DNA of 64,000 bases from Talpa occidentalis (taxonomy: Eukaryota; Chordata; Mammalia; Eulipotyphla; Talpidae): NCBI RefSeq assembly GCF_014898055.3, contig NW_023602073.1, forward strand, positions 20,507,784-20,571,783, written 5' to 3'. The position numbers and the translations under genes were made by a program. Under the pieces are notes generated by a model, which was not told the origin of the DNA, made no database searches, and saw only the letters and a list, made by a program, of their open reading frames with translations. Below, piece after piece: positions 26,230 to 39,254 of this stretch (the first letter of the stretch is position 1; each line of letters begins with the position of its first letter).

Positions 26230-26461
26230 TTTTTTGTCTTGCAAAACAAATATTTGCTGATATATGTAAAATGAATTCAAAAGCATGGTATCTTATTGAA
26301 AATATAATATAACAAAGACAAAACATTTATAATTTTTGCTAAAATTTTACCGTTTTATTCTTTATTTCAACAGTCCATTGTAAAATTAGTTTTGCAAAAG
26401 TTGTGAGGTAGAAATTTTGGTTTCTTTTATTCAAATGATAACTGGTGGATTCTGTGTCTTT
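26230..26461 (+). repeat. Right copy of long direct duplication flanking an L1
   Basis: Partner of 25088-25305 on the other side of the twin-primed L1. After it, OR-unit sequence continues (CAGTGCCATTAATTGAG), matching 8932 onward in unit 1. Confidence 0.8.
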
Positions 26462-26920
26462 CAATGAGAAATCTTGTCCTCAGAATTTCAGTGCCATTAA
26501 TTGAGAAATATTGTTTTCTGATGAATTTCACCTGTGCTTTTGTTAAATGATGGTATAAGTGTGTGAGTTTCTAGTCTGTTCTATTGATATATAGGTTCAT
26601 GCTTATAATATCAAACTCTGTTAAGAAGTAGTTTCACAGTCCTTACTATATTAAGGACTCGAAGTTTTTCAGCTCTTTTCTTCCAGATTGCTATGCTTCT
26701 CTAGAGTCTTTCAATATCCTTACAAGCTTTAGAATCCCCAATGGCAAAATATTAAATTTATATATTAAGCAGGAAAAGAAATAATATCTTCTAATCCATG
26801 ACCAGAATATATTTATATTTTTACTTATGTCTTTAGGAATACTTTTCTCCTTTATATACAGTTTTTTACTGTAATGGTTTTTAAATTTTTTTTAAATCAA
26901 ATCCAATTTCTTTTTAAAAT
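26462..26920. repeat. OR-array unit 2: distal downstream block
   Basis: The start matches 8930-9130 of unit 1 (CAGTGCCATT...TGATGAAT). No gene is seen. Confidence 0.6.
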
Positions 26921-27183
26921 GACTTAAGTATTTATTTATGCATACAAGAAGTGGGGTACAGGCCAGAGGTGTGGGGTGAGAGGATTTATCAGAGACAGAG
27001 TGGGGAGCAGAACAGGCAGATTGATTGAAATATACCCCTGAAGGGAGCAGCAGGTGAAACAGAGAGTTTGCTGCACCATGGGGTTCAGGTCCCTGGCTAG
27101 CAAGGGATCAAACTCATTCTGCCATGGCTGCAGATAGCTTCATAGATCTGCAACTTAACCCCTTGTGCCACCAGGGAGGCCCC
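26921..27183 (-). mobile_element. tRNA-derived SINE, full form, diverged
   Basis: Reverse-strand copy with head end GCCACCAGGGAGGCC and T-rich tail side at 26921. Confidence 0.88.
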
Positions 27184-27289
27184 TCAAATCCATTCTCTAA
27201 ATGGATACCACATGTCATTATAATATCATTATTTCAAGTGTGCATGATTAAAAATCAACTTGTGTATATATTACATCAAGTTCAACACT

Positions 27290-28500
27290 AAAGCTCCATA
27301 TAATTGACATATTTTACCTGCGTCATCCCCTCCTATTCTCCCTTTCCCTTTGGAAAGCACTAGTTGTTCAAAAGTTTTTTTTTTTTTTTGTTAGTTCATC
27401 TCTTTGTTTTCTAACTATAGAGCACATGAGCAAAATCATATGTTGTTCTTCTTTGACTCATTCCACTAAACATAATAATCAAAGGCTCATCAAGGTTGTG
27501 ACAAATGGCAGATTTTCAGCCATTTTAAATCTGTAATAATCTATTGTGTGCATGTGCCACATCATTCTTTGTTGTCATTTTTTTTCCTTTTGGCTAACTC
27601 TGTCTTTGCTTTTATTATTTATATATATTTTACATCATTGTTCATTTATTTTTTTATTTATTTCAACAGTCCATGTAAAATTTGCTTTCCTTTCTCAGGT
27701 GTAGTCTTTATAGAATTTCCACCACCATTTCACCTGTGCACCAACACCATAGTCCCTTATGCTGTTCCCTCCCTCCTTTTGATCCCTTCCTCACCCCTTC
27801 TCTGCAGAATATCTGTTTTACAGTTGCCTGCTGATTTTGATAGGCACTTGTGTTGTTTCTACCTCTTTGTTGTGTAAATACGAATCTCTATTTTAAAATA
27901 CTGGTTTCACATTCTTTAAATGATAACCAAGAGTGGAATGTCTGGATCATATAGTAGATCTATTTTTAAATTTTTGAGAAATCTGCATCTTGTTCTACAA
28001 GTAGTTGCATTAATATACCAGTGTATGATGATTCCCATCTCTCCTCCTCTTCTCCAGCACCTGTGCCTTCTTGTCTTCTGGATAATGGCCTCTCACAAGC
28101 TTGAGATGAGATGTGATTGTGGCTTTGATGTACAAATCCTACAGTAAAATAATTGAACATCTTTTCATGAGACAGTTGGCTATCTGTTACCTACAGTGAG
28201 CGCCTATTCAGATTTTCTGGCCATTTTTAATTGGGCTGTTTGTTTTTTTCATTTTAAATTTTATGAACTGATTATATTTTTTAGATATTAATCCCCTATC
28301 TGATATACAGTTGTAAATATATTCTCCTATTAGTAGGTCATCTTTTACTTCTAATGATGGTTTCCATCACTGTGCAGAAGGTCTTTAGTTTGATGCAGTC
28401 CTTGTTGATTTTGTTGATTTTGTGTTTGTTCCTTGATGTTAGAGTCCAATCCCTAGAGTCATATCTAAGCTGATGGCAGTAAACCTATTGCTTCTGTTTA
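27290..28500 (-). mobile_element. Old L1 fragments, reverse strand
   Basis: The reverse strand shows decayed ORF2 3' sequence and an older 3'UTR (27590-27860, similar to 8400-8560), then more ORF2-like sequence to 28500. The last part also occurs at 1-180 in unit 1, so the older L1 was present before the units duplicated. Confidence 0.7.
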
Positions 28501-28501
28501 A

Positions 28502-28767
28502 TTTTTTTAAAATATTTTATTTATTTATACAAGAACTGGGGTACAGGTCAGAGGCACTGGAGGATAAGAGAATTCACCAGAAACAGAGCGGGGAGCAGAA
28601 CAGGCAGATGGACCGATGACACTGATGAGAGGAACAGCGGATGAGGTAGGAGATATCTGCCCACCATGTGGGTTTCTCCCTGGCTGGGCTGGGAATAGAA
28701 CTAGCGCTGCAGAGGCTGAGGACAGCTTCACAGCTTGCGCTCAACCGCTGCGCCACCGGGGAGGCCC
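28502..28767 (-). mobile_element. tRNA-derived SINE, full form
   Basis: Reverse-strand copy inserted in the old L1/OR-unit sequence; the flanking phrase CCTATTGCTTCTGTTTAAT occurs on both sides (28485 and 28766), a target duplication of nearly 20 bp. Confidence 0.92.
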
Positions 28768-29852
28768 TATTGCTTCTGTTTAATCCCAAGTAATTTTATG
28801 GTCTCAAGTTTTCACTAAAGAAAATATCAATGAATTTATAGTCTATGCTTCTTTCCTCATGTTTTAGGTCATACCTTCAAGGTTTTAATCCACTTTCAAT
28901 ATGTTTTTGTAATAAGGTGCAATTCCAGGTAACTGGGTGCAATCATTACATCAACTCAACAGAGAAATACTCTGTAGGAACAAATAATGTAATTACAAAT
29001 TTTGGTCCCAGGGTGTTGCCCAGGAATACCAATACCACAGCACCAAAGACCCTGCTTGTGCCAAAGTGACTTCATAGTCTAACCTCCAGAGGCCAAAGAA
29101 GGGTTGAAATGAAGTTATTTTCTCTCAAGTTCAGATAATTCTGAATGTAACTGAACTCAAGAGATCAAGACTTTGAGCTAAATGTCAGCTACCCACACTG
29201 ACAGCTTCTCCTTCAGTTGCAGAGAGAAGTTCTTGATTATGCTGTGGTGAGTTTCCTTAGGTTCTAAAAAGATAGATTACACTAAAAAATGAAAAGCACT
29301 CAAATTACTGGTTTTGAGTGAATGAGAGATGAGCCTCTGATATTTAACCTGTAAAATATGAAATATCATGTGTAATCTATGATTATTTACTTGGAAATTA
29401 TGATCTGGGAGAGAACATTGTAAACTCTTTCCTTTCCAGAAACATTTTATAGAGTGCAGTTCCCACCTCCCTAGTCATGCCCTTCATTACATAACCATAT
29501 TAGAAGTATGCAGTGTGAATGTGTGATGTGATAACACTCTGATACTCCTTGTATTCACATTATTCACTGAGTCTTATAATTGCTACATATAAATGATAGG
29601 AGGTGCTTGCAGTCAGAAATCACAGATAAATTGTTCAAATATGGTACAAAAATGAAAAATGGGAGGGATTTAAACATATTGATGAGAATAAAGTCACTAC
29701 ATATTCCAATTTTCACAGTCTAAAGATCAAAAAGAAATCTTTTAGATTGAAAGATTATGACTTAAAATTCCTTCAAAGCATTATTGTAGCCTGCTGATCT
29801 AATTCTCAGTGAAAGTTGTGAAGTAGAGAAAACCAAATGGTTGGAAATTAGA
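28768..29852. repeat. OR-array third far-upstream block
   Basis: Direct repeat of 190-1230 about 28.65 kb away, and inverted repeat of 42330-43090. It ends at the L1 of 29853. Confidence 0.8.
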
Positions 29853-32800
29853 ACATGGCGGCGAGGAACGCTGCGAGTAAGATTTCCCATTAAAAAAAGT
29901 TAATAGGGAGGAAAAGCGCAGGTCCCAGTGAGAAACTGGGACACGGAAGATAAACGGACGACTCCAGCAAACTGCCCGAAGAAGAAAGTTGCCAATAAAA
30001 GAGGACGAGAAGGGAGGAAGCGCAAAAAACCCTGCTCCCCTCCCCCGCCCACAGAGGCGGCACTCTCCGACGGGCAGAGAGGAGGAAACAACAAACCAAA
30101 ACGGCCAACAAGAAAAACGGACCAGCAAGCGGGACTGTGAGTGGAAAGGAACTATTGCAGCACACCACAACCCCGTGAACGGGAGCTGAAGGCGAACCCT
30201 GCAGGATCCGCCACGGAGGTGAGCTCAGGCGCCATTAAGAGAGCCCCGCCCCCCAGGAGGAGACCAGCACCAGCACACAGCCCCGGGCCGCCCGGTAAGC
30301 TTTGTGCGGAAAGTGGTGCGGATCCAGACCGGATCGCACTGCCCAGGTCCCGGCGCCTGCGACCTAGGCTTGCGGGAGACGGCGGAGGCCCTCCTGAGTG
30401 AGCAGGACACCAAAGGCGCCCAGGCAGGGGAGCGGGATTCAAAAAGGCGCCATTCCCGCGCCACTGATCTGGGCTTTCACCCTGGTCCTGGAACTGAGGG
30501 CTTTGGAACTGAGACCCGGGGCACGAAATTAGGGGCGTGGTTCCCACGACGGTGGGGCACAAGGCAGACACAGCACCCCAAAGCCATTGAGGTGTACCCT
30601 ACCATCCCCGTCTGCTCCCTGTCCCACGGGTGGAAAATCAGCTCCCACAAGGGCTCTAGGAGAGATCTCTGGCGCCACCTAGCGACTTGACCCAGCACAG
30701 GCTACTGAAGGAGCTAGTGGCCAGCTGGGGAGTTAGCCCACACCTGGCTCCTTCCGAAAAGTAGTCTGAGCCCACAGGGAGAGCGAGCACCCACAGCCGG
30801 GGCAGACCAGGCGCGCAGAAGAGTGTGCCTGAGACCAGACGCGCAGGGAGTGTGTCCCACATCACCATTTTAGAACAGGGACATTTCTTCAGTAAAGACT
30901 ACCTGCAGAAGGCTTCCTCAGGAGCCAGAGGTGAGCGGGGAAGTTCGCCCACGCCAGACCCCCTCTGGCCTGCAGTCCAAGCCCAGAGGGGAGCAGGAAC
31001 CCACCGCCGGGGCAGACCAGGCGCACAGGGGAGTGTTCCCCACATCGGCATTTTAGACAGGGACCTTTCTCCATTAAAGGCTGCTTGAAACTGACAGATG
31101 ACTCCTGAAGAAACCAGAGGGGACAGAGAAGCCCACCCAAGATGCCGGCAGTCCCAACAACACAGTGTCCCAACGCATACGGCAAATTAAGAAAACAGAC
31201 AGTAGGGAGGAGAAGAACCACACGCAACCTAGCAAATCTCCAGAGAAAAAACACCACAAAAAGAAAGCCAGCCCCCAGATTGCAACGACAATAACTTGGA
31301 AGAAATTTCTGAGCCTTCCAGAAAGAGAATTTAAAATTGCCGTGATTAAAAAAACTGACAGAAGTCATAAAGGAAAACAATGATAAGGGAAAAATAATCA
31401 ACGATCAGAAGAATGCATTGAGTCCCTAAGAGAGGGAACAAGTCAGAAGAAAGAAATTGAGTCCCTAAAGAGGGAAAGTAAAAGAAATGCAGGAGATCAA
31501 AGAATTAATGGAAGAACTAAAGAATCTGGGAAAAAGCAATGAAAGCAGAATAGATGAAATGGAAGAACGAATAAGTACTCTTGAAGACACAGAAATAAAA
31601 AAAGAACCAAAACAGAAAAGGAAAGAGAAGTACGAAGGAAAAAAGAACGAAGAAGACTTCGGGAACTATCTGACTCCATGAGGAAAGGAAATATAAGAGT
31701 TATAGGAATACCAGAAGGAGAGGAGAGAGATGTAGGAACAGAGAAAATATTCAAAGAGATAATTGAAGAGAACTTCCCAAATGTGAAGAAGGAAGCTGAA
31801 AATTGATATACAAGAAGCAAGAAGAACACCAAAACTTCCACGACGAAAGGAAAAATACAGCAAGACACATAATAGTAAAGCTCCCCAGAATCCAGGACAA
31901 GGAAAAAATAATGAAGCTGGCAAGAGGGAAGAAACAGATAACATTCAAAGGAAAAGCCAATCAGGCTGACATCAGACTTCTCCGAAGAAACACTACGGGC
32001 AAGGAGAGAGTGGAGGGACATAGTCAACAGACTCCAAGAAAACAGATGCCACCAAGAATACTCTATCCCGCAAAGCTCTCCTTCCTCTTTGAAGAAAGAA
32101 TATGGACCTTCCCAGACAAACAGAAACTCCGGAATTTCATTGCAACTAAACCCCCACTCCAAAAAATACTACAAGGAGTCCTAAAGCCAGAACCTCAGAG
32201 GGGACGAATAACAATGAAAGAAGGCCAAAAAAAAAAAAAAAGTTATTAAAAGAATAAATAAATAAAATCAAAGGAAAGACAAACACAATGGCAAATACAG
32301 ATGTTAACATATCAATATTAACTCTAAATGTAAATGGACTAAACTCTTCAATAAAAAGACACAGAGTGGCAGCCTGGATTAAGAAACAAAACCCAACCTT
32401 TTGCTGTCTCCAGGAAACACATTTAGCTACAAAAGATAAAAATAGGCTCAAAGTTAAAGGATGGAAAACAATCCTACAAGCAAATGGACCAAAAAAGAAA
32501 GCAGGAACAGCTATACTTATATCAGATAAAACAGATTTCAAACTCAAAAAGATAAAAGAGACCCCAATGGTCACTACATTATGATCAAGGGGACAATACT
32601 TCAAGAAGAAATAACACTCATTAAACATATACTCACCAAACGAAGGAGCACCAAATATATCAGACAACTGTTGTCCTCTCTGAAAACAGACATCAGAGAA
32701 AACACATACGTAGTGGGAGACTTCAACACACCACTATCAACAATGGATAGATCAACAAGACAAAAAAATAAGTAAAGAAAAACCAAAGCTCTAAATAAGG

Positions 32801-35800
32801 ACCTAGAGCAATTGGGCTTAACAGACATCTATAGAACACTAAACCCCAAAAAAACGGAGTACACATTTTTCTCAGCGCACACGGATCATTCTCCAGGATC
32901 GATCACATACTGGGGCACAAGACAAACATCAACAGATACACCAAGATTGAAATCATATCAACCATCTTTTCTGACCATGAAGGCATCAAACTAGAAATAA
33001 CCATAAAAAGAAGGCAAGGAACTTTCCTACCTCATGGAGATTAAAAACCACACTACTGGAAGACCATTGGACTAATAGGAGATCAAAGAAGAAATTAAAA
33101 ATTTTTTGAATTGAACGACAAGGAGGAACACATATCCTAAATGTATGGGATGCAGCAAAAGCAGTAATAAGAGGAAAATATATAGCAATAGAAGCTCACA
33201 TCAAGAAACAAGAAAGAACTCAAAGAAACAACCTAATCTCGAAGCTCAAAGATCTAGAAAAAGAACAACAAAAAAACCCCAAAACCAGTAGAAGAAAAGA
33301 AAAATAATAAAAACAAAGCAAAATAAATGAAATTGAAACTAAAAAACAATCCAAAAGATCAATGAAACAAGAGCTGGTTTTTTGAAAAAATCAATAAAAA
33401 TAGACAAACCCCTAGCCAGGCTCACAAAGGAAAAAAGGGAGAAAGCACAAATAACAGGATCATCAATGAAAGAGGAGAAATCACAACGGACACAGCAGAA
33501 ATCAAAAGAAATAATCAGTAACTACTATGAACAGTTATATGGAAACAAGTTTAACAATCTAGAGGAGATGGACAAATTCCTACAACTCTACAATCACCAA
33601 AGCTAGATAAAGAAGAAATAGAACACCTAAACAGACCAATTACAATAGCGAAATTGAAATGGTAATCAAAACCTCCCCAAAAACAAAAGCCCAGGACTGA
33701 TGGATTTACAAATGAATTCTACCAAACATTCAGAGACGAATTAGTGCCTATCCTTCACAAACTCTTCCAAAAAATTGAGAAGGAAGGGACAATACCACAC
33801 TTTTATGAAGCCAACATTACACTAATACCAAAACCGAACAAGGACAACACAAAAAAGGAAAACTACAGGCCAATCTCCCTAATGAACACTGATGCAAAAA
33901 TCCTCAATAAAATTTTAGCTATCAGAATCCAACAATGTATCCATAAGATAATTCACCACGACCAAGTTGGATTCATTCCAGGGGCACAAGGATGGTTTAA
34001 CATCCGAAAATCAATCAACGTTATCCAACACATCAACAAAAAGAAATATAAAAAACCATATGATAATATCAATAGATGCTGAGAAAGCTTTCGACAAGTG
34101 CAACACCCATTCATGATAAGCCCTTGAAATTCTGGGGATACAAGGAACATACCTCAACATCATAAAGGCCATCTATGACAAGCCAACAGCCAGTATCATT
34201 CTCAATGGTGAAAAGCTGAAAGCAATTCCATTAAGATCTGGAAAAGACAAGGATGTCCACTCTCACCATTGCTTTTCAATATAATACTGGAAGTCCTAGC
34301 CAGGGCAATAAGACAAGAGAAAGACATCCAAGGATCCAAATAGGAAAAGAAGAAGTCAAACTATCACTATTTGCAGACGATATGATATTATACATAGAGA
34401 ACCCCAAAACTCCACAGAAAAGCTAATTCAACTCATCAATCATTCAGTTAAGTGGCAGGATACAAAATCAACACGCAAAAGTCAGTAGCCTTCCTATACA
34501 CAAACAATAAATCTGAAGAAGAAGAAATCAAAAAGACCATCCCTTTTGTTATTGAAACAAAAAAAATCAAATATTTGGGAATAAATCTAACAAAAGAGGT
34601 AAAGACCTATACAAAGAAAACTATAAAACACTTTAAAAGAAATAGAAGAAGACACAAAGAAATGGAGAGACATCCCCTGCTCTGGATTGGAAGAATAAAC
34701 ATTATTAAAATGGCCATCCTACCAAAAGGCAATATACAGATTCAATGCTATTTCCAATCAAAATTTCAATGTCATTCTTCAAAGAAATAGAACAATTATT
34801 GATGAAATTCATATGGAATCACCAAAAAACCCCGAATAGCCAAAGCTCTCCTGAAAAAAAAAAGAAGGAATGGAGGCATCAGACTCCCAGACTTCAAACT
34901 ATACTACAAAGCCATAATCATCAAAAACTGCATGGTATTGGAACAAGAACAGACATACAGACCAATGAATCGAATAGAAAATCCAGAAATAAACCCACAG
35001 ATTTATGGTCAACTAATCCTTGACAAAGGAGCAAAGAATATGCATTGGAGCAAAGAAAGTTTGTTCAATAAATGGTGCTGGGGAAAACTGGGTCGCTACA
35101 TGCAAAAGAATGAAGCTTGACCACCACCTCACACCATACACAAAAATCAGCTCAAAATGGATTAAGACTAGACATAAGACCTGAAACCATAAAATATATA
35201 GAAGGAAATATAGGCGAAAAACACTACGTGATTTGCACATCAAAGACATCTTTACAGACACATCACCCAAAGCAGTGATAGTGAAGGCAAAGATAAACAG
35301 CTGGGACTACATCAAATTAAAGAGTTTTGGCACAGCAAAAGAGACAATAACAAAAACAAAGAGAAACCCCACCAACTGGGAGAACATTTTTGCACCCAAC
35401 ACTAATGATAAAGGACTGATCACAAAAATCTGCAAAGAGCTGATGAGACTCAACAACAACAAAGATAATAATCCAGTCAAAAAATGGGCAGATAGCTTAA
35501 AAGAAACTTCTCTGAAGAGGAAATGCAAATGGCCAACAGGCATATGAAAAAATGTTCAACATCACTTGTCATCAGGAAAATGCAAATCAAAACTACCATG
35601 AGATACCATCTTACACCAGTGAGAATGGCACATATTAAAAAAACTAGCAACAACAAATGTTGGCAGGGTGTGGAGAAAAGGAACTCTTCTGCACTGTTGG
35701 TGGGAGTGCAAACTGGTCCAACCACTGTGGAAAGCTGTATGGAGATTTCTGGACCTACTAAACATAGAGCTTCCATATGATCAGCAATTCCACTCCTAGG

Positions 35801-36200
35801 TATTTACCCAAAGGACACAGAAACATCAATTCCAAAAGAACACCTGCACCCCTATGTTATAAGCAGCACTGTTTACAATAGCTAAGCTTTGGAAACAACC
35901 CAAATGCCCAAAAATAGATGACTGGATCAAGAAGATGTGGTACATATATACCATGGAATATTACTCAGCATTCAAAAAAGATAAACACATGCAATTTGCA
36001 GCAACATGGATGGCGCTGGAAGGGATCATGCTCAGCGAAAATAAGCCAAAAGAAAAAGAAAAATACCGGATGGTCTCACTCATAGCAGGAATCTAGAAAA
36101 CTTAAATAAGGGACCAGGAAAATGAATAACTATAAGAAAGTGAAAATCAAAATCAACAAAAAACTTGAACCAGAGACACTTTTAGGGGGCGGGGGTGGAA
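29853..36200 (+). mobile_element. Near full-length L1, frames broken by many 1-nt indels; ends in gap
   Basis: The copy starts a few bases inside the usual 5' end (ACATGGCGGCGAGGA) and runs colinearly through 5'UTR, ORF1 (about 31142-32210), ORF2 (32288-36107) and into the 3'UTR, where a 100-N gap begins at 36201. It is strikingly similar to the L1 at 44930, but ORF1 and ORF2 are cut by many single-base gains and losses, mostly in A runs. Examples are one A fewer in the A run near 32557 and extra As at 32763-32780. The far-upstream block of an OR unit ends just before it. Confidence 0.93.
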
Positions 36201-36300
36201 NNNNNNNNNNNNNNNNNNNNNNNNNNNNNNNNNNNNNNNNNNNNNNNNNNNNNNNNNNNNNNNNNNNNNNNNNNNNNNNNNNNNNNNNNNNNNNNNNNNN
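36201..36300. other. Assembly gap (100 N)
   Basis: Exactly 100 N, starting in the G-rich 3'UTR tract of the L1 at 29853. Confidence 0.99.
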
Positions 36301-36388
36301 ATATTCATCTGCATTGACTTTTATAACTACATAATTAAATTCACTCATAATTTTAGTTTATTATGAGTTGAAATAGTTTCTTTTTTTT

Positions 36389-36521
36389 AAGATTTATTCA
36401 TTTATTTATTTATTTATATAAGCACTGGGTACAGTCATAAGTGCAGGAGGGTGAGAGAATTTACCAGACTGATGAAGAATACTGCTGAGGGGAGCAGCGG
36501 GCGCAGCAGGGGAGGTCTGGT
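36389..36521 (-). mobile_element. SINE fragment (head missing)
   Basis: Only the tail and body half remain; the tRNA-like head is absent beyond 36521. Confidence 0.85.
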
Positions 36522-36792
36522 CCATTGAATCTTAAGAGGCAAAAAAGGGTACAATGACACTTTTGCAGAGTGAGTGATCTCAGTAAATTATTCATGGAAA
36601 CCTTTGAGTTGGTAGAGCCTTCCTGAAAATCCACAAGGACCAAGGATTGCTGGGAGTCTGGTTGTTCTCATCAGTACACAGATATCATGTGATAGCCCAA
36701 CTCCAGAGTAACTCAGGAAACAATGAGAATAGAAACTCATGTTTACTGTTTTATACCTTCCTGATGGAAATGTTCATGGAGTGATTCTTAAC

Positions 36793-37061
36793 TTTTTTAA
36801 GATTTATTTATTTATTTTATACAAGAACTGGGGTATAGGTCAGAAGGTGGGAGGGTGAGAGAATTCACCAGAGCCAGAGTGGGGAGCAGAACAGGCAGAC
36901 AGAGCGAAGACACTGCTGAGGGGAGCAGCAGGCGAGGCAGGAGAGGTCTGTCTGCCGCACCATGTAGTGTTCTCCCAGCTGGGAGGGAACTGAACCGGTG
37001 CTGCAGAGGCTGAAGACAGCTTCACAGCACACCGCTCAACTGCTGCGCCACCAGGGAGTCC
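36793..37061 (-). mobile_element. tRNA-derived SINE, full form
   Basis: Reverse-strand copy, complete from T-rich end to GCGCCACCAGGGAG. Confidence 0.9.
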
Positions 37062-37065
37062 ACTT

Positions 37066-37312
37066 AATTTTTTAAAATATTTATTTATTTATTTATTTAT
37101 ACAAGAACCGGGGTACAGGCCAGATGCGCGGGAGGGTGAGAGGATTCACCGGAGACAGAGCAGGGAACAGATCAAGCAGACTGATGAAATACACTTCTGA
37201 GGGGAGCAGCGGGCGAGACAGGAGAGGTCTGCTGTGCCATGTGGGGCCCTCGCTGGCTGGCCGGGATCAAACCGGCACTGCAGAGGCTGTGGACAGCTTC
37301 ACAGGGGAGACC
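37066..37312 (-). mobile_element. tRNA-derived SINE, head deleted internally
   Basis: Tail and body are intact, but the A-box part of the head is missing just before the GGGGAGACCC end. It is immediately next to the SINE at 36793-37061. Confidence 0.88.
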
Positions 37313-38046
37313 CTGATTATTAATTTTTAAAAATCTTATAAATGATTTTCACATATTGTTTCGGGGGTGAGATTTTAATCTACATTTGCAGAAGTAGTAT
37401 TTCTAGAGCTGTATGTGTGAATATTTATGTTATGCAAAGAGCACAATTTATAGAAACTTTCCTATTCTCATTTCTTTATTTAGATGTAAATCTTAGTTGA
37501 TTATGCTATGCTTGTTAAAACAAATAAAAAGCTTTTGGTCTCCATTTCCTGACCTCACCTAAAAGGGCATGCCAAGAATAAAGAAGCAACTAAAAGGTCT
37601 TAAAGAAATTGTGCCCATGAAAAATGCTATTGTTGAAAAGGCAGCATTTTGCAAACTGTTGCCTCTGGACAAATAGGTTAACATCAAAGAAAGACACTTC
37701 CAAGATTTATGGAAGGCCTTAAACTACATGGAGGATGAAGCTCTAAATATGGTAAATTTTAACAATCCTTCTTGTTCTAAATGAGTAGACAACATCACGT
37801 AGTTTCAACACTGGACAACTGCTCAGAACCTTTAAATGTTTGCCTTGCAAATTATATGAAGTCTTCATTGAGAGGCTCCAAGTTCAAGAGCTTCTTCACA
37901 ATTATCTGGAAGTTAGTCTGGACCTTGAGTCCTCTGCATATTTCTTTAATAAATTCACATAATTTTTGCTGATATTAGTTTATTTCAACCAAAAGTTCCC
38001 AATATATTTCTAGCTCCCCTCACAACCAAGAAATAACAGATGTACC
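37313..38046. other. Receptor 3' flank
   Basis: Sequence downstream of the intact receptor (minus strand). No second gene is seen. Confidence 0.5.
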
Positions 38047-38982
38047 TCAACAAAAGAGATCAGCTTTACTTCTTCTAACAACTTTTCTTAGAGCTGCCTT
38101 TATGGCTTGATTTCTCAGGCTATAGATCATTGGGTTGGCTGTTGGGGGCACAACTGTGTACATAATAGTGAGAAACACATCCAGTGCATTTGGAGAGTCA
38201 GAAGGTGGCTTGAGAAACTCAATGGAGCTGGTTGTAATAAACAACATGAACACAGTGAGGTGAGGAAGGCAAGTGGAAAAGGCCTTTGCTCGGCCCTCAG
38301 CAGATGGCATCCTCAGCACAGTAGAGAATATCTGTGCATAGGATAGTCCAATAAAGATGACACAAAGAAATACCACAATCGCTATGAAACAAGTGACACC
38401 AATCTCGCTGATATAATCGTTTGAACAAGAGAGTTTCAGGAGCTGGGGGATGTCACAGAAGAACTGGTGAATGACATGGGAGCCACAGAAGTGGATGGAG
38501 AAAGTGGCAGCTGTGTGCATGATTCCAGAAATGACTGCACTGACCCAGACACCCAGGACTCCATGGATACAGGTGTTGACATCCATGATGATTTCATAGC
38601 GCAGTGGAAGGCAGATGGCCACGAAGCGATCATAAGACATCACTGTCAGGATGGACAGCTCAGCAGAGCTACATAGAGCAAAAGCAAAGCACTGCACTAT
38701 GCATTCACCAAAGGAAATGTAGCCACTATGCTTTAAAGAGTTGTAAATGGCCCTTGGCACAGTCACGGAAATGTAGCACAAGTCCAGGAAGGAGAGATGT
38801 TTCAAGAAGAAATACATTGGTGACTGGAGACTATTGTCCGTGGAAGTTGCAGTGATAATGAGGAGATTTCCAGTTAATGCCATCATGTATAAGACTAAGA
38901 ACAGAGAAGAGTGGACGAGTTCTAGTTCAGGCTTGGCAGAAAATCCCATCAGAACAAACCCACTGATAGTGAAATTAGCCAT
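38047..38982 (-). CDS. Intact olfactory receptor, OR14-like (class II), 311 aa
   Basis: This is a seven-transmembrane odorant receptor that would act in olfactory cilia through Golf. The open frame extends further upstream, but I chose the ATG at 38982 because it gives the usual N-terminus (MANFTISGF, with N-glycosylation site N3-F-T) and 311 residues, typical for the family. Family motifs occur in order: PMYFFLKHLSFLDLCYIS (residues 55-72, TM2), MSYDRFVAICLP (115-126, with DRF in place of the usual DRY), cysteines C97, C166, C176 and C186, KAFSTCLPHL (233-242, TM6) and NPMIYSLRN (283-291, TM7). The coding region is a single exon. A good splice acceptor (CTTGCAG ending at 39009 on the minus strand) lies 26 nt before the ATG, as expected for the 5'UTR intron of OR genes. 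The residues 'HQFFCDIPQLLKLSC' and 'LKPPSDSP' resemble the OR14 subfamily; subfamily assignment is from memory of the family and is less certain than the OR call. Confidence 0.93.
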   Translation of the reverse strand: MANFTISGFVLMGFSAKPELELVHSSLFLVLYMMALTGNLLIITATSTDNSLQSPMYFFLKHLSFLDLCYISVTVPRAIYNSLKHSGYISFGECIVQCFAFALCSSAELSILTVMSYDRFVAICLPLRYEIIMDVNTCIHGVLGVWVSAVISGIMHTAATFSIHFCGSHVIHQFFCDIPQLLKLSCSNDYISEIGVTCFIAIVVFLCVIFIGLSYAQIFSTVLRMPSAEGRAKAFSTCLPHLTVFMLFITTSSIEFLKPPSDSPNALDVFLTIMYTVVPPTANPMIYSLRNQAIKAALRKVVRRSKADLFC

Positions 38983-39254
38983 AGTCCTTAATTCCCCAGT
39001 GATGTCGGCTGCAAGACAAGATGGAACCATTGGAAATATTACTTATTCACCTAAACTTCCTGGATTAATAAAGATAGGCAAGAAGTGACTTGAAGAAGAC
39101 ACCAGTTCATCTTAAATGTGAAAGTAGTGCTAATAATCATTTACACTAATAATCATGTCAACCAATTTTAAATCACTTATTATCAGTTAAGGAAACATGA
39201 GTAAGGAATTATGAATTTTAATATCACTATTTCTATCAAAGATCAGAAAAAGGG

